From positions 1 to 35,271 of the forward strand of contig NZ_QJUM01000042.1 of the NCBI RefSeq assembly GCF_004327355.1: a stretch of 35,271 nt of DNA. The letters are read 5' to 3'. A program made the position numbers and the translations under genes. Of this stretch, positions 15,949-23,300 are shown one piece after another. The notes under the pieces were generated by a model that saw nothing but the letters and a program-made list of their open reading frames with translations, searched no databases and was not told the DNA's origin. How positions within the stretch are numbered: the stretch's first letter is position 1; the number at the start of each line of letters is the position of its first letter. The stretch comes from Phytopseudomonas dryadis. Its GTDB lineage: Bacteria > Pseudomonadota > Gammaproteobacteria > Pseudomonadales > Pseudomonadaceae.

Positions 15949-17412
15949 TCAGTAACGCTGGCCCTGGTGGTGGATGCAGAAATACTTGGTCTCGACGAAG
16001 GCCTCGAAGCCGTCGCTGCCGCCTTCGCGGCCCAGGCCCGAGGCCTTCATGCCGCCGAAGGGGATCGGGTGACCGGTGAACTTGGTGCCGTTGACCGCGA
16101 CCATGGCATGCTCCAGACGGCGGATCAGCGGTTGCACCACGTCCAGGCGGTTGGAACAAATGTAGGCGGCCAGCCCGTATTCGGTGTCGTTGGCCATGGC
16201 CACGGCTTCGTCCAGGCTGTCGAAGGCGCGCACGCCGGCGATGGGCGCGAAGTTCTCTTCACGATAGATGCGCATGGCATCGGTGACGTCGGCCAGCAGC
16301 GTCGGCTGCCAGAACCAGCCGCCCAGGGCATGGGGCTCGCCACCGACCAGCAGGCGCGCGCCCTTGTCCACGGCATCGGCAACGCGTTCGGCGGTCGCAT
16401 CGAGAGCGGCCTGGTGCATCAGCGGGCCGATGGCGTGACGATCCTCCAGGCCGGGGCCGACGCTGAGGCCGCGCACGGCCTTGGCGAAGCGTTGCAGAAA
16501 AGCCTCGTAGACTGGACGCTGCACCAGGATGCGATTGGCCGCGCAGCAGTCCTGGCCCGAGGTCTGGAACTTGGCATCCAGGGCCACCTGGACGGCGTGA
16601 TCGAGATCGGCGTCGGCACAGACGATCAACGGCGCGTTGCCGCCCAGCTCCAGGGCCACCTTCTTCACGTCTGCGGCGGCGGCCTGCAGCACCAGCTTGC
16701 CGACCCGGGTCGAGCCGGTGAAGCTCACCGCCCGCACGCGGCTGTCGCCGACCAGGGTCTGCATGGCCATCTGCGGCTCGCCGAGCACCACGTTGAACAC
16801 CCCGGCGGGCAGGCCCGCTTCCTCGGCCAGTTGCGCCAGGGCAAAGGCGGAATAGGGCGTTTCATGGGCCGGCTTGACCACCAAGGTACAGCCGGCTGCC
16901 AGGGCGGCGGCGGCCTTGCGGGTGATCATGGCGCAGGGGAAATTCCATGGGGTGAGCAGGGCGCAGACGCCCACCGGCTCCTTGAGCGTGCCCAAGTGCG
17001 CCCCGGGAATATGACTGGGAATGGTCTGGCCGTAGAGCCGCCGCGCTTCTTCGGCGAACCAGGGAATGAAGCTGGCGGCATAGCGGATCTCGCCACGGGC
17101 CTCGGCCAGGGGCTTGCCCTGTTCCTCGCTGAGGATGCGCGCCAGGTCGTCCTGGTGCCGCAGGATCAGCTCGGCCCAGCGGCGCAGCGCCGCAGCGCGG
17201 GTGTCCAGGCTCTCGTCACGCCAGGCGCCGAAGGCACGCTCGGCGGCGTCCACGGCGGCGACGATCTGCTCGCGCTCGAGCAGCGGCACATGGCCGATGT
17301 CCTGCTGGCTGGCGGGGTTCTGCACGGCGATGCTGGCGCCGCTGCTGCTGTGCAGCCAATGGCCGTCGACATAACACAGCGACTTGAACAGCAGGGGATG
17401 GTCGAGGGGCAT
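15949..17412 (-). CDS. doeC: Aldehyde dehydrogenase, probable aspartate-semialdehyde dehydrogenase DoeC (Ssd)
   Basis: A 487-aa NAD(P)-dependent aldehyde dehydrogenase of the succinate-semialdehyde (GabD-like) group. It has the full set: N157 in TPWNFP, FTGSTRVGK (231-239), the general base E255 in ELGGNAP, and the catalytic Cys C289 in SGQDCC. A second Cys follows directly (C290), where GabD-type enzymes usually have another residue. In ectoine catabolism this enzyme oxidises aspartate semialdehyde to aspartate. The assignment rests on the pairing with doeD and the nearby doe/eut genes; a GABA-pathway GabD is the main alternative. GGAGA precedes the ATG. It is the first gene of the doeC-doeD operon. 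Confidence 0.85.
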   Translation of the reverse strand: MPLDHPLLFKSLCYVDGHWLHSSSGASIAVQNPASQQDIGHVPLLEREQIVAAVDAAERAFGAWRDESLDTRAAALRRWAELILRHQDDLARILSEEQGKPLAEARGEIRYAASFIPWFAEEARRLYGQTIPSHIPGAHLGTLKEPVGVCALLTPWNFPCAMITRKAAAALAAGCTLVVKPAHETPYSAFALAQLAEEAGLPAGVFNVVLGEPQMAMQTLVGDSRVRAVSFTGSTRVGKLVLQAAAADVKKVALELGGNAPLIVCADADLDHAVQVALDAKFQTSGQDCCAANRILVQRPVYEAFLQRFAKAVRGLSVGPGLEDRHAIGPLMHQAALDATAERVADAVDKGARLLVGGEPHALGGWFWQPTLLADVTDAMRIYREENFAPIAGVRAFDSLDEAVAMANDTEYGLAAYICSNRLDVVQPLIRRLEHAMVAVNGTKFTGHPIPFGGMKASGLGREGGSDGFEAFVETKYFCIHHQGQRY

Positions 17413-17460
17413 GGCGATGTCTCCGGGCCGGTGGGCATGGGAGACATGCTAGAGAAGGGC

Positions 17461-17482
17461 GGCTTGGGGTTTCTTCCAAGCC
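17461..17482. promoter_or_regulatory. Inverted repeat upstream of doeC, possible operator
   Basis: GGCTTGG (17461-17467) pairs with CCAAGCC (17476-17482) around an 8-base centre, 49-70 bases upstream of the doeC start. The size and place suit a regulator site. It does not resemble the element shared by ehuB and eutB. A regulator cannot be named. Confidence 0.35.
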
Positions 17483-17606
17483 AGCGTGGCGTTACCGCAG
17501 TTTTTTCTGAAGGTGCCGGGCAGGCAGGTGGTTTTTCTCGTGGGCAAACGTGATCCGACGCCCCGGAACCCGGATTACGCCTACGGCCAATCCAGGCTAC
17601 GGGTGG

Positions 17607-18260
17607 TCACACAACTCTGGCCTGGCGTTGTGGCAGACGCCGCACAATGGCACCGAGCAGCATGCCGTACAGCGGCACGAACAGCATCAGGCTGACCGCC
17701 AGCTTGATCACGTAGTCGACCACGGCGATCTCCACCCAGTTGGCCGCCATGAAGGGGTCGCTGCTCTGCCAGAAGGCGATGGAGAAGAACGCCAGGGTAT
17801 CCATGGCCTGGCCGAACACACTGGAGGCCGCCGGGGCGACCCACCACTGCTTCAGCCTGCGCAGGCGGTCGAACACCTGGATATCGAGCAGTTGCCCAAG
17901 CACGTAGGCCAGGAAGCTGGCCAGGGCGATGCGGAACACGAACAGATTGAACTCGCCAAGCGCCGCCACGCCGCCGAACGCACCGTCGTGGAACAGCACC
18001 GAGACGATATAGGAGGCGACCAGCGCCGGCACCATCACCCGGGCGATGACCACCCGCGCGGCGTGCTTGCCGATCAGCCTTACGGTCAGGTCGGTAGCCA
18101 GGAAGATGAACGGAAAACTGAAGGCGCCCCAGGTGGTGTGCCAGCCGAACAGGCTGATCGGCAGCTGCACCAGGTAGTTGCTGGCGATGATGATGAGGAT
18201 GTGAAAGGCGATCAGCGCCGCCAATACGGCGCGGCTGACCGACGGGGGAAGCAGGGTCAT
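17607..18260 (-). CDS. yhhQ: Queuosine precursor transporter (YhhQ, DUF165)
   Basis: A 217-aa inner-membrane protein of the QueT/YhhQ family that imports 7-deazaguanine precursors (preQ0/preQ1) for queuosine tRNA modification. It has about six hydrophobic segments. Family-typical text includes ASNYLVQLPI, FPFIFLATDLTVRLIGKHAAR, the helix with FRIALASFLAYVLGQLLDIQVFDRLRR, and SSVFGQAMDTLAFFSIAFW. The ATG at 18260 has AAGGAC 6 bases ahead. That Shine-Dalgarno is part of an apparent preQ1-I riboswitch (18265-18300), which strongly supports the substrate. It interrupts the doe genes, lying between nlpC and doeC, and has no known part in ectoine use. Confidence 0.93.
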   Translation of the reverse strand: MTLLPPSVSRAVLAALIAFHILIIIASNYLVQLPISLFGWHTTWGAFSFPFIFLATDLTVRLIGKHAARVVIARVMVPALVASYIVSVLFHDGAFGGVAALGEFNLFVFRIALASFLAYVLGQLLDIQVFDRLRRLKQWWVAPAASSVFGQAMDTLAFFSIAFWQSSDPFMAANWVEIAVVDYVIKLAVSLMLFVPLYGMLLGAIVRRLPQRQARVV

Positions 18261-18264
18261 GGCA

Positions 18265-18300
18265 TGTCCTTTTTCGTGAAATGGGGTTAGGGAACCCATT
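18265..18300 (-). promoter_or_regulatory. preQ1-I riboswitch controlling yhhQ translation
   Basis: On the minus strand, AATGGG (18300-18295) pairs with CCCATT (18285-18280), enclosing TTCCCTAAC. After this stem comes the A-rich tail TTCACGAAAAAGGAC. Loop bases TCC (18293-18291) can pair with GGA (18269-18267), making the H-type pseudoknot of class-I preQ1 aptamers. The AACCCC run aligns with the Thermoanaerobacter tengcongensis preQ1-I aptamer as I recall it, putting the ligand-pairing C at 18286. The GGA is the Shine-Dalgarno of yhhQ, so binding would block ribosomes. A -10-like TACACT lies upstream (complement of 18332-18337). Confidence 0.8.
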
Positions 18301-18459
18301 GCCGCAGCCGACATGGCGTTGAGCGGCGCGCAGTGTAGCGCCTGCACCCACGCCGGGACAGCCCGCCCGCCGGACGGTGAGCGCCTGTTGTTGGCGGTGG
18401 TTTGAAGGCGGAAGCGGACATTTGTGGGGGGCTTTAGCCGCGACCGGATGGAGCAGCTC

Positions 18460-18509
18460 GTAGGATGGGTGAAACCCATCGGCATATTGATGGGTTTCAC
18501 CCATCCTAC
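18460..18509. repeat. Perfect 20-bp-arm inverted repeat (GTAGGATGGGTGAAACCC family)
   Basis: The arms at 18460-18479 and 18490-18509 are exact complements with a 10-base loop. Each arm itself contains the smaller palindrome ATGGGTGAAACCCAT. A diverged copy lies at 20827-20875. It stands just past the 3' end of the NlpC gene and could stop transcription or protect the RNA end, although no U-run follows. Confidence 0.9.
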
Positions 18510-18534
18510 GGCCGCTATCGCCTTACAACAGCCG

Positions 18535-19077
18535 TTAGCCGTTGCTGGCCAGCTGCGTCTCGTCCGGCATCACCCGCCGGGCCAGCTGGAAGTGCTTGTT
18601 CCAGTAGCCGTCGCTGAGTGTGTCGATACGCACGTTGCTGCCACGGCGCGGGGCGTGGATGAAGCGGTCGTTGCCCAGGTAGATGGCCACATGATCGACG
18701 CTGCGCCCGCGAATGCGGAAGAACAGCAGGTCGCCGGGCTCCAGGTCGCCCTTGGCCACCTTGGGGCCCTCGACGCGGGACAGGGCGCGGGACGTGCGGG
18801 GCAGGTCGAGGTCGTCGACCTTCTTGAAGGCGTAGTTGACCAGGCCGCTGCAGTCGAAGCCCCGCTCGAGGCTGGTACCGCCCCAGCGGTACGGCGTGCC
18901 GAGGGCGCCGAGGGCGCGTTTGACCACGCTCTGGGCGGGAGTCTGTTCGACCTGGGCCGGCGGCACGACGCGGCTGCTGCCGTCCTGCAGGTGAACACGA
19001 AAGCTGGCGGATGCATGACCGACGGCGGCACAGCACAGGGTGCCGCCCAGAACCATGGAAAGGATGAATTTATTCAA
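18535..19077 (-). CDS. Secreted NlpC/P60 cell-wall hydrolase
   Basis: An exported papain-like peptidase that cuts peptidoglycan stem peptides. The NlpC/P60 domain covers about 50-165 of 180 residues, with catalytic C76 in GFDCSGLV, H129 in VDHVAIYLGN and third polar residue H141 in FIHAPRRG. I start it at a TTG (19077) preceded by AAGGTC. This gives a standard signal peptide MNKFILSMVLGGTLCCAAVG, cleaved after HASA. An ATG at 19140 in frame would add 21 residues before the signal and lacks a ribosome site. Its place inside the doe cluster has no evident metabolic reason. Confidence 0.85.
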   Translation of the reverse strand: MNKFILSMVLGGTLCCAAVGHASASFRVHLQDGSSRVVPPAQVEQTPAQSVVKRALGALGTPYRWGGTSLERGFDCSGLVNYAFKKVDDLDLPRTSRALSRVEGPKVAKGDLEPGDLLFFRIRGRSVDHVAIYLGNDRFIHAPRRGSNVRIDTLSDGYWNKHFQLARRVMPDETQLASNG

Positions 19078-19321
19078 CGCGATGACCTTGAAAATACCCA
19101 AGCCGCCGTGAATCCCTTTCTGATCAGCCACTTGTAACATTGATGGAAGAGAGTGAAGAGCGCTCCGCGCGTCCCGTGGACGGACAACATGAAGGCGCAC
19201 CCAGTTCATTTTTTCGCTGCGGATACCGATGAGCGGTTGCGGTTGCCGAGGAAACTGCCGCAGGAAAAACAGCGCAGGGTTCTGCTAGGGTTACCACTCT
19301 CTCAGCAGAAGGACGATGCCA

Positions 19322-20248
19322 ATGAAGCCCCTCACGACCGTGATCGTCGCCACCCTGCTGGCTGCGACCGCCAGCGTCCAGGTACTGGCGGAGGACGCCA
19401 AGTGCGCCAATGTCAGCCTTGCCGATCCCGGCTGGAGCGATATCGCCGTGACCAACGGCATCGCCAGCCTGCTGCTCGATAGCCTCGGCTACAAGGCGCA
19501 GACGCGCACCCTGGCGGTACCGATCATCTTCGCCGGGCTGCAGAAGGGCCAGGTCGACGTGTTCCTCGGCAACTGGATGCCGGCCGGCCAGCACGACTAC
19601 CAGCGCTACGTCGCCAGCGGCCAGGTCGACAAGGTGGTGGAGAACCTCGGCGGTACCGAGTACACCCTGGCCGTGCCGACCTACGCTTATGAAGCGGGCG
19701 TACAGGACTTCAAGGATCTGCACAAATTCGCCCAGCGCTTCGGCAAGAAGATCTACGGCATCGGTTCCGGCTCGCCGGCCAACGACTATATCCGCCAGAT
19801 GATCGCCAATAACGAGTTCGAGCTGGGTGATTGGGAACTGGTCGAGTCCAGCGAGCAGGCCATGCTGGTGCAGGTCGGTCGTGCGGAAAAGCGCGGCCAG
19901 TTCGTGGTGTTCCTCGGCTGGACGCCGCATCCGATGAACGTGCAGTACGACATGCAGTACCTCAAGGGCGGCGAGAAATTCTTCGGCAGCACCGGCTCGG
20001 TCAACACTCTGGCGCGCAAGGGCTACGTGGCCGAATGCCCGAACGTGGGCAAGCTGCTGACCAACCTGAAGTTCACCCAGGACATGGAAAACACCATCAT
20101 GGACGAGGTGCTCAACCGCAAGGTCGCGAACGCCACCGCCATCAGGACCTGGATCAAGGCCAACCCCGAGGTGCTCGACGGCTGGCTCGAGGGTGTGACC
20201 ACCCGCGACGGCGGCGACGCCCTCGAAGCGGTCAAGGCCAGGCTGTAG
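19322..20248 (+). CDS. ChoX-like choline/betaine periplasmic binding protein (orphan)
   Basis: A 308-aa exported solute-binding protein of the OpuAC type. The signal peptide is cut after VLA at about residue 23. Four aromatic residues W38 (PGWSD), W85 (FLGNWMP), Y114 (GTEY) and W200 (LGWTPHP) have the same spacing as the choline box recalled for Sinorhizobium ChoX, each offset by 5. Trimethylammonium ligands such as choline, betaine or carnitine are therefore likely. No permease or ATPase gene adjoins it, so it probably feeds a transporter encoded elsewhere, as Pseudomonas CbcX, BetX and CaiX do. The ATG at 19322 is 8 bases after AAGGA; an ATG 6 bases earlier is too close. It converges with doeX. 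Confidence 0.9.
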   Translation: MKPLTTVIVATLLAATASVQVLAEDAKCANVSLADPGWSDIAVTNGIASLLLDSLGYKAQTRTLAVPIIFAGLQKGQVDVFLGNWMPAGQHDYQRYVASGQVDKVVENLGGTEYTLAVPTYAYEAGVQDFKDLHKFAQRFGKKIYGIGSGSPANDYIRQMIANNEFELGDWELVESSEQAMLVQVGRAEKRGQFVVFLGWTPHPMNVQYDMQYLKGGEKFFGSTGSVNTLARKGYVAECPNVGKLLTNLKFTQDMENTIMDEVLNRKVANATAIRTWIKANPEVLDGWLEGVTTRDGGDALEAVKARL

Positions 20249-20275
20249 GCGCGCACCGAGGCCCGGGGCAATGCC

Positions 20276-20755
20276 TCAGGCGTCATCGAGTTGCGCGGGC
20301 GCGCCGCCGGGATCGTGCTTGATGGTCTTGGTGACGATATAGGTGAAGTAGCGTTCGATGCCCAGGTCTTCGAGCAGCAACTGGTCGACGAAGCGCTGGT
20401 AGTGGTCGACGTCGCGGGCGCGGATCATGGCGATGTAGTCGACGCCACCACCCGTGGCGTAGCAGAAGGCGACTTCCGGCGCCTCGCCCAGGCGCTGCTC
20501 GAAACGGCGCATGTCCTGGGCGGTGTGCTTGGCCAGGGTGATTTCCACCAGCACCTGCTGGGTCTTGAACAGCGCGCCCCAGTCGATCTGCGCGCGGTAG
20601 CCCTTGACCAGCCCGGCGGCCTCCAGCTTGCGCACACGCTCCCAGGCCGGCGTCACCGAGAGGTTGATCGCCTCGGCGAGGGCCGACTTGGTGATCCGCC
20701 CATCCTCGCTGAGGATGCGCAGGATCTTCAGGTCGTAGCGGTCGAGCTTGTGCAT
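20276..20755 (-). CDS. doeX: Lrp/AsnC-family regulator of ectoine catabolism, DoeX
   Basis: A 159-aa Lrp/AsnC-type regulator: an N-terminal helix-turn-helix (about 1-60, LDRYDLKILRILSEDGRITKS and then LSVTPAWERVRKLEAAGLV) followed by the effector-binding/oligomerisation RAM domain (about 65-150, QVLVEITLAKHT, YATGGGVDYIAMIRARD). In halophile and marine ectoine clusters an asnC-type gene (doeX or asnC) follows doeB/eutE directly, exactly as here. Family membership is certain, and the ectoine role rests on this order. Inverted repeats occupy the 148-bp gap from doeB. Its 3' end faces the choline-binding protein gene with only 27 bp between. Confidence 0.88.
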   Translation of the reverse strand: MHKLDRYDLKILRILSEDGRITKSALAEAINLSVTPAWERVRKLEAAGLVKGYRAQIDWGALFKTQQVLVEITLAKHTAQDMRRFEQRLGEAPEVAFCYATGGGVDYIAMIRARDVDHYQRFVDQLLLEDLGIERYFTYIVTKTIKHDPGGAPAQLDDA

Positions 20756-20826
20756 CGGTGGCCTCGGTTGATCGGGATTGCGTCCCTTGCAAGGGATCGT
20801 CGCTGCAGCACCTCCCCTCTAAAATG

Positions 20827-20875
20827 CAGGATGGGTGGCAACCCATCGGCTCTTGATGGGTTACACCCATCCTAC
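20827..20875. repeat. Diverged copy of the ATGGGT..ACCCAT inverted repeat
   Basis: CAGGATGGGTGGCAACCCAT (20827-20846) and ATGGGTTACACCCATCCTAC (20856-20875) are near complements around a 9-base loop, homologous to 18460-18509. It lies between doeB and doeX. Confidence 0.85.
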
Positions 20876-20884
20876 CTGGCTGCG

Positions 20885-20907
20885 TTCGCGAGCAAGCTCG
20901 CTCCTAC
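20885..20907. repeat. REP element overlapping the doeB stop codon
   Basis: The complement of this stretch reads GTAGGAGCGAGCTTGCTCGC, the classical Pseudomonas REP form with a GCGAGC/GCTCGC stem. It covers the TAG stop codon of doeB (complement of 20904-20906). Confidence 0.9.
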
Positions 20908-21908
20908 GGACTCACCACCTCGGCGATCACCGCCAGGGTATCGCCGCTTTTCACCAGCCCCGGGAAGTGCCGGGCGGCGAGCAGACCGCTGCGCCGGGCA
21001 CGGTATTCGCTGGCGGGCGCGCCGGTGCGCCGGGCGCTGTGCACGCGGGCGATCACCTCGCCCTTTTCCACCGTCTCACCGAGGTCGCGGCACATTTCCA
21101 GCAGGCCGTCGTCCTCGCTGGCGACGAAGCAGTCGCCGTCGGGCATGTCGAGCATCACCGATTCACCCACCTCGATCTCGCCGCTCAGCAGGCCGAAGTG
21201 GATCAGCAGGTTGCGCACGCCGCGCTCGGCGATGGCCAGGCTCTGCGCCGTGCAGCTGCCGCCACCGCCGAGCTCGGTGGTGACGAACACCTTGCCCTGT
21301 TCCTCGGCGGCGGTGTCGTACATGCCCACCGCGTCGAGTTCGAGCATGCGCATGCAGTAGGGCGCGGCGAAGGCGCGCATGCCGGCCTCGCAGGCGGCGT
21401 CCTGGGCCTTGTCCGCCAGCACGTGGCAAGCGGCGAAGGGCAGGAAATCCAGGGTCTTGCCGCCAGAATGGATGTCCAGCACCACATCGGCCATGGGTAG
21501 CAGGGTGCGCTGGAAATAGTCGGCGATCTTCTGCGTCACCGTGCCGTCCGGCTTGCCGGGAAAGCTGCGGTTCAGATTGCCCTTGTCGATCGGCGAGGTG
21601 CGGGTGCCGGCGTGCACCGCCGGGGCGTTCATGAACGGCACGATGATCACCCGACCGCTGACGTCCTCGGCGCGCAAGGTCTGCGCCAGCTTGGCCAGCG
21701 CCAGCGGGCCTTCGTATTCGTCGCCGTGGTTGCCGCCGGTGAGCAGGGCGGTGGAACCGCTGCCGTTCTTCACCACGGTAAGCGGAATCATCACCGCGCC
21801 CCAGGCGGAATCGTCGCGGGAGTAAGGCAGTTTGAGGAAGCCGTGCTGCACGCCGTCACGGTCGAAATCGACGGTGGGGCTAATCGGGTTGTCGCGGAGT
21901 TGGGTCAT
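20904..21908 (-). CDS. doeB: N-alpha-acetyl-L-2,4-diaminobutyrate deacetylase DoeB (EutE)
   Basis: DoeB removes the acetyl group from N-alpha-acetyl-diaminobutyrate, the product of ectoine ring opening, giving diaminobutyrate and acetate. The 334-aa protein belongs to the AstE/aspartoacylase zinc-hydrolase group. Zinc ligands are H61 and E64 in GGNHGDEYEGP and H147 in DIHSGG. Substrate-site text NLNRSFPG is at 111-118, and the probable catalytic Glu is E212 in TTELGGGG. The last 80 residues form a beta-rich C-terminal domain. The ATG at 21908 gives the family N-terminus, although its Shine-Dalgarno is weak. It lies between doeA and doeX, separated from doeA by a REP pair. Confidence 0.93.
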   Translation of the reverse strand: MTQLRDNPISPTVDFDRDGVQHGFLKLPYSRDDSAWGAVMIPLTVVKNGSGSTALLTGGNHGDEYEGPLALAKLAQTLRAEDVSGRVIIVPFMNAPAVHAGTRTSPIDKGNLNRSFPGKPDGTVTQKIADYFQRTLLPMADVVLDIHSGGKTLDFLPFAACHVLADKAQDAACEAGMRAFAAPYCMRMLELDAVGMYDTAAEEQGKVFVTTELGGGGSCTAQSLAIAERGVRNLLIHFGLLSGEIEVGESVMLDMPDGDCFVASEDDGLLEMCRDLGETVEKGEVIARVHSARRTGAPASEYRARRSGLLAARHFPGLVKSGDTLAVIAEVVSP

Positions 21909-21955
21909 GATGCAAAGCCCGGTACAGGTGGATATATCGAATCTCGCCGCTTTCC

Positions 21956-22016
21956 GTAGGAGCTGGCTTGCCAGCGATGCATTGTCAATGCTGATCGCCG
22001 GCAAGCCGGCTCCTAC
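21956..22016. repeat. Inverted REP pair (BIME) between doeA and doeB
   Basis: GTAGGAGCTGGCTTGCCAGC begins at 21956. The facing half, GCCGGCAAGCCGGCTCCTAC, ends at 22016. About 18 bases between them include GCATTGTCAATGC. It starts 10 bp past the doeA stop in the direction of transcription. Confidence 0.92.
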
Positions 22017-22026
22017 GGGGGGTTGG

Positions 22027-23217
22027 TCAATCCTTGACGAACAGCTTGCGCGGCACGTCGCACAGGGTTTCCACGCCGCTGTCGGTGATCAGGATCGATT
22101 CGGTGATCTCCAGTCCCCAGTCGTCCAGCCACAGGCCCGGCATGAAGTGGAAGGTCATGCCCGGCTGCAGCACGCTCTCGTCGCTCGGACGCAGGCTCAT
22201 GGTGCGCTCGCCCCAGTCCGGCGGATAGCTGATACCGATCGGGTAGCCGCAGCGGCTGTCCTTGTGGATGCCGAATTTCTCCAGCACCTTGAAGAATGCG
22301 CGGGCGATATCGCCGGTGGTGTTGCCCGGCCTGGCCGCTTCCAGGCCGGCGGCGATGCCTTCGACCACGGCCTTCTCGCCATCGAGGAAATGCTGCGGCG
22401 GCTTGCCCAGGTACACGGTGCGCGACAGCGGGCAGTGATAGCGCTTGTAGCAGCCGGCGACCTCGAAGAAGGTGCCGGCGCCGGACTGCATGGGCGAGTC
22501 GTCCCAGGTCAGGTGCGGGGCGCTGGCATCGGCGCCGGTGGGCAGCAGAGGCACGATGGCCGGGTAGTCGCCGCCATGGCCGTCGGCGCCGAGGATGCCG
22601 GTGCGGTAGATCTCGGCGACCAGTTCGTTCTTGCGCAGGCCCGGCTCGATCTTGTCGAAGATCGCCGCGTGCATCTTCTCGACGATCCTGGCGGCGATGC
22701 GCATGTAGCCGATCTCGGTGGGCGACTTGATCGCCCGCTGCCAGTTGACCAGCGCGGTGGCGTCGACGAAGCGCGCGTTCGGCAGGTGGCGCTGCAACGA
22801 CTGGTAGGCGGCGGCGCTGAAGTAGTAGTTGTCCAGTTCCACGCCGATGGCGAGCCTGTCCCAGCCACGGGCGGCGATCACCTCCTTGGCCAGGTAGTCC
22901 ATCGGGTGGCGCTCGGTGGACTGCACGTAGTGGTCGGGGTAGCCGACGATGTTGCCCGGCTGCATGAACACCGTGCGCCTGGCGCCGTTGGCGTCCTGGC
23001 CGCGGCCGAACCACACCGGCTCGCCGTCCAGGGCCAGCAGCACGCACTGGTGCACGTAGAACGACCAGCCGTCATAGCCGGTCAGCCAGGCCATGTTGGA
23101 CGGGTCGGAAACGATCAGCAGCTCGATGCCCTGGGCGCTCATGGCCGCTCGGGCCTTGGCGATGCGCTGGGCATATTCCTCCCGGCTGAAGGGGAGGTTG
23201 ACGACGATGTCGGACAT
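22027..23217 (-). CDS. doeA: Ectoine hydrolase DoeA (EutD), M24/creatinase fold
   Basis: DoeA hydrolyses the ectoine ring to N-acetyl-diaminobutyrate, the committed step of ectoine breakdown in the cytoplasm. The 396-aa protein has the creatinase N-terminal domain (1 to about 160, YAQRIAKARAAMSAQGIELLIVSDPSNMAWLTGYDGWSF region) and a pita-bread catalytic domain (about 165-396). In the latter, FFEVAGCYKRYHCPLSRTV replaces the metal-ligand Asp pair of M24 aminopeptidases, as in the non-metal creatinases. GAGGGC precedes the ATG at good spacing. It is third in eutB-eutC-doeA-doeB-doeX. Motifs and order make the call strong. Confidence 0.94.
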   Translation of the reverse strand: MSDIVVNLPFSREEYAQRIAKARAAMSAQGIELLIVSDPSNMAWLTGYDGWSFYVHQCVLLALDGEPVWFGRGQDANGARRTVFMQPGNIVGYPDHYVQSTERHPMDYLAKEVIAARGWDRLAIGVELDNYYFSAAAYQSLQRHLPNARFVDATALVNWQRAIKSPTEIGYMRIAARIVEKMHAAIFDKIEPGLRKNELVAEIYRTGILGADGHGGDYPAIVPLLPTGADASAPHLTWDDSPMQSGAGTFFEVAGCYKRYHCPLSRTVYLGKPPQHFLDGEKAVVEGIAAGLEAARPGNTTGDIARAFFKVLEKFGIHKDSRCGYPIGISYPPDWGERTMSLRPSDESVLQPGMTFHFMPGLWLDDWGLEITESILITDSGVETLCDVPRKLFVKD

Positions 23218-23245
23218 GCGAAAGCCCTCGTGGATTGTGTTTTCC

Positions 23246-23293
23246 GTAGGAGCCGGCTTGCTGGCGACATATCGCCGGCAAGCCGGCTCCTAC
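23246..23293. repeat. Inverted REP pair (BIME) between eutC and doeA
   Basis: GTAGGAGCCGGCTTGCTGGC from 23246 faces GCCGGCAAGCCGGCTCCTAC ending at 23293, with only about 8 bases between. It fills most of the 83-bp gap and starts 8 bp after the eutC stop. Confidence 0.92.
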
Positions 23294-23300
23294 AGGGGGA

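Noticed and set aside
14527..17412. GabT/GabD pair for GABA use
   Set aside because: Possible by family, but the fixed order with doeX, doeB and doeA and the presence of all other ectoine steps favour DoeD/DoeC. Kept as an alternative in the entries.
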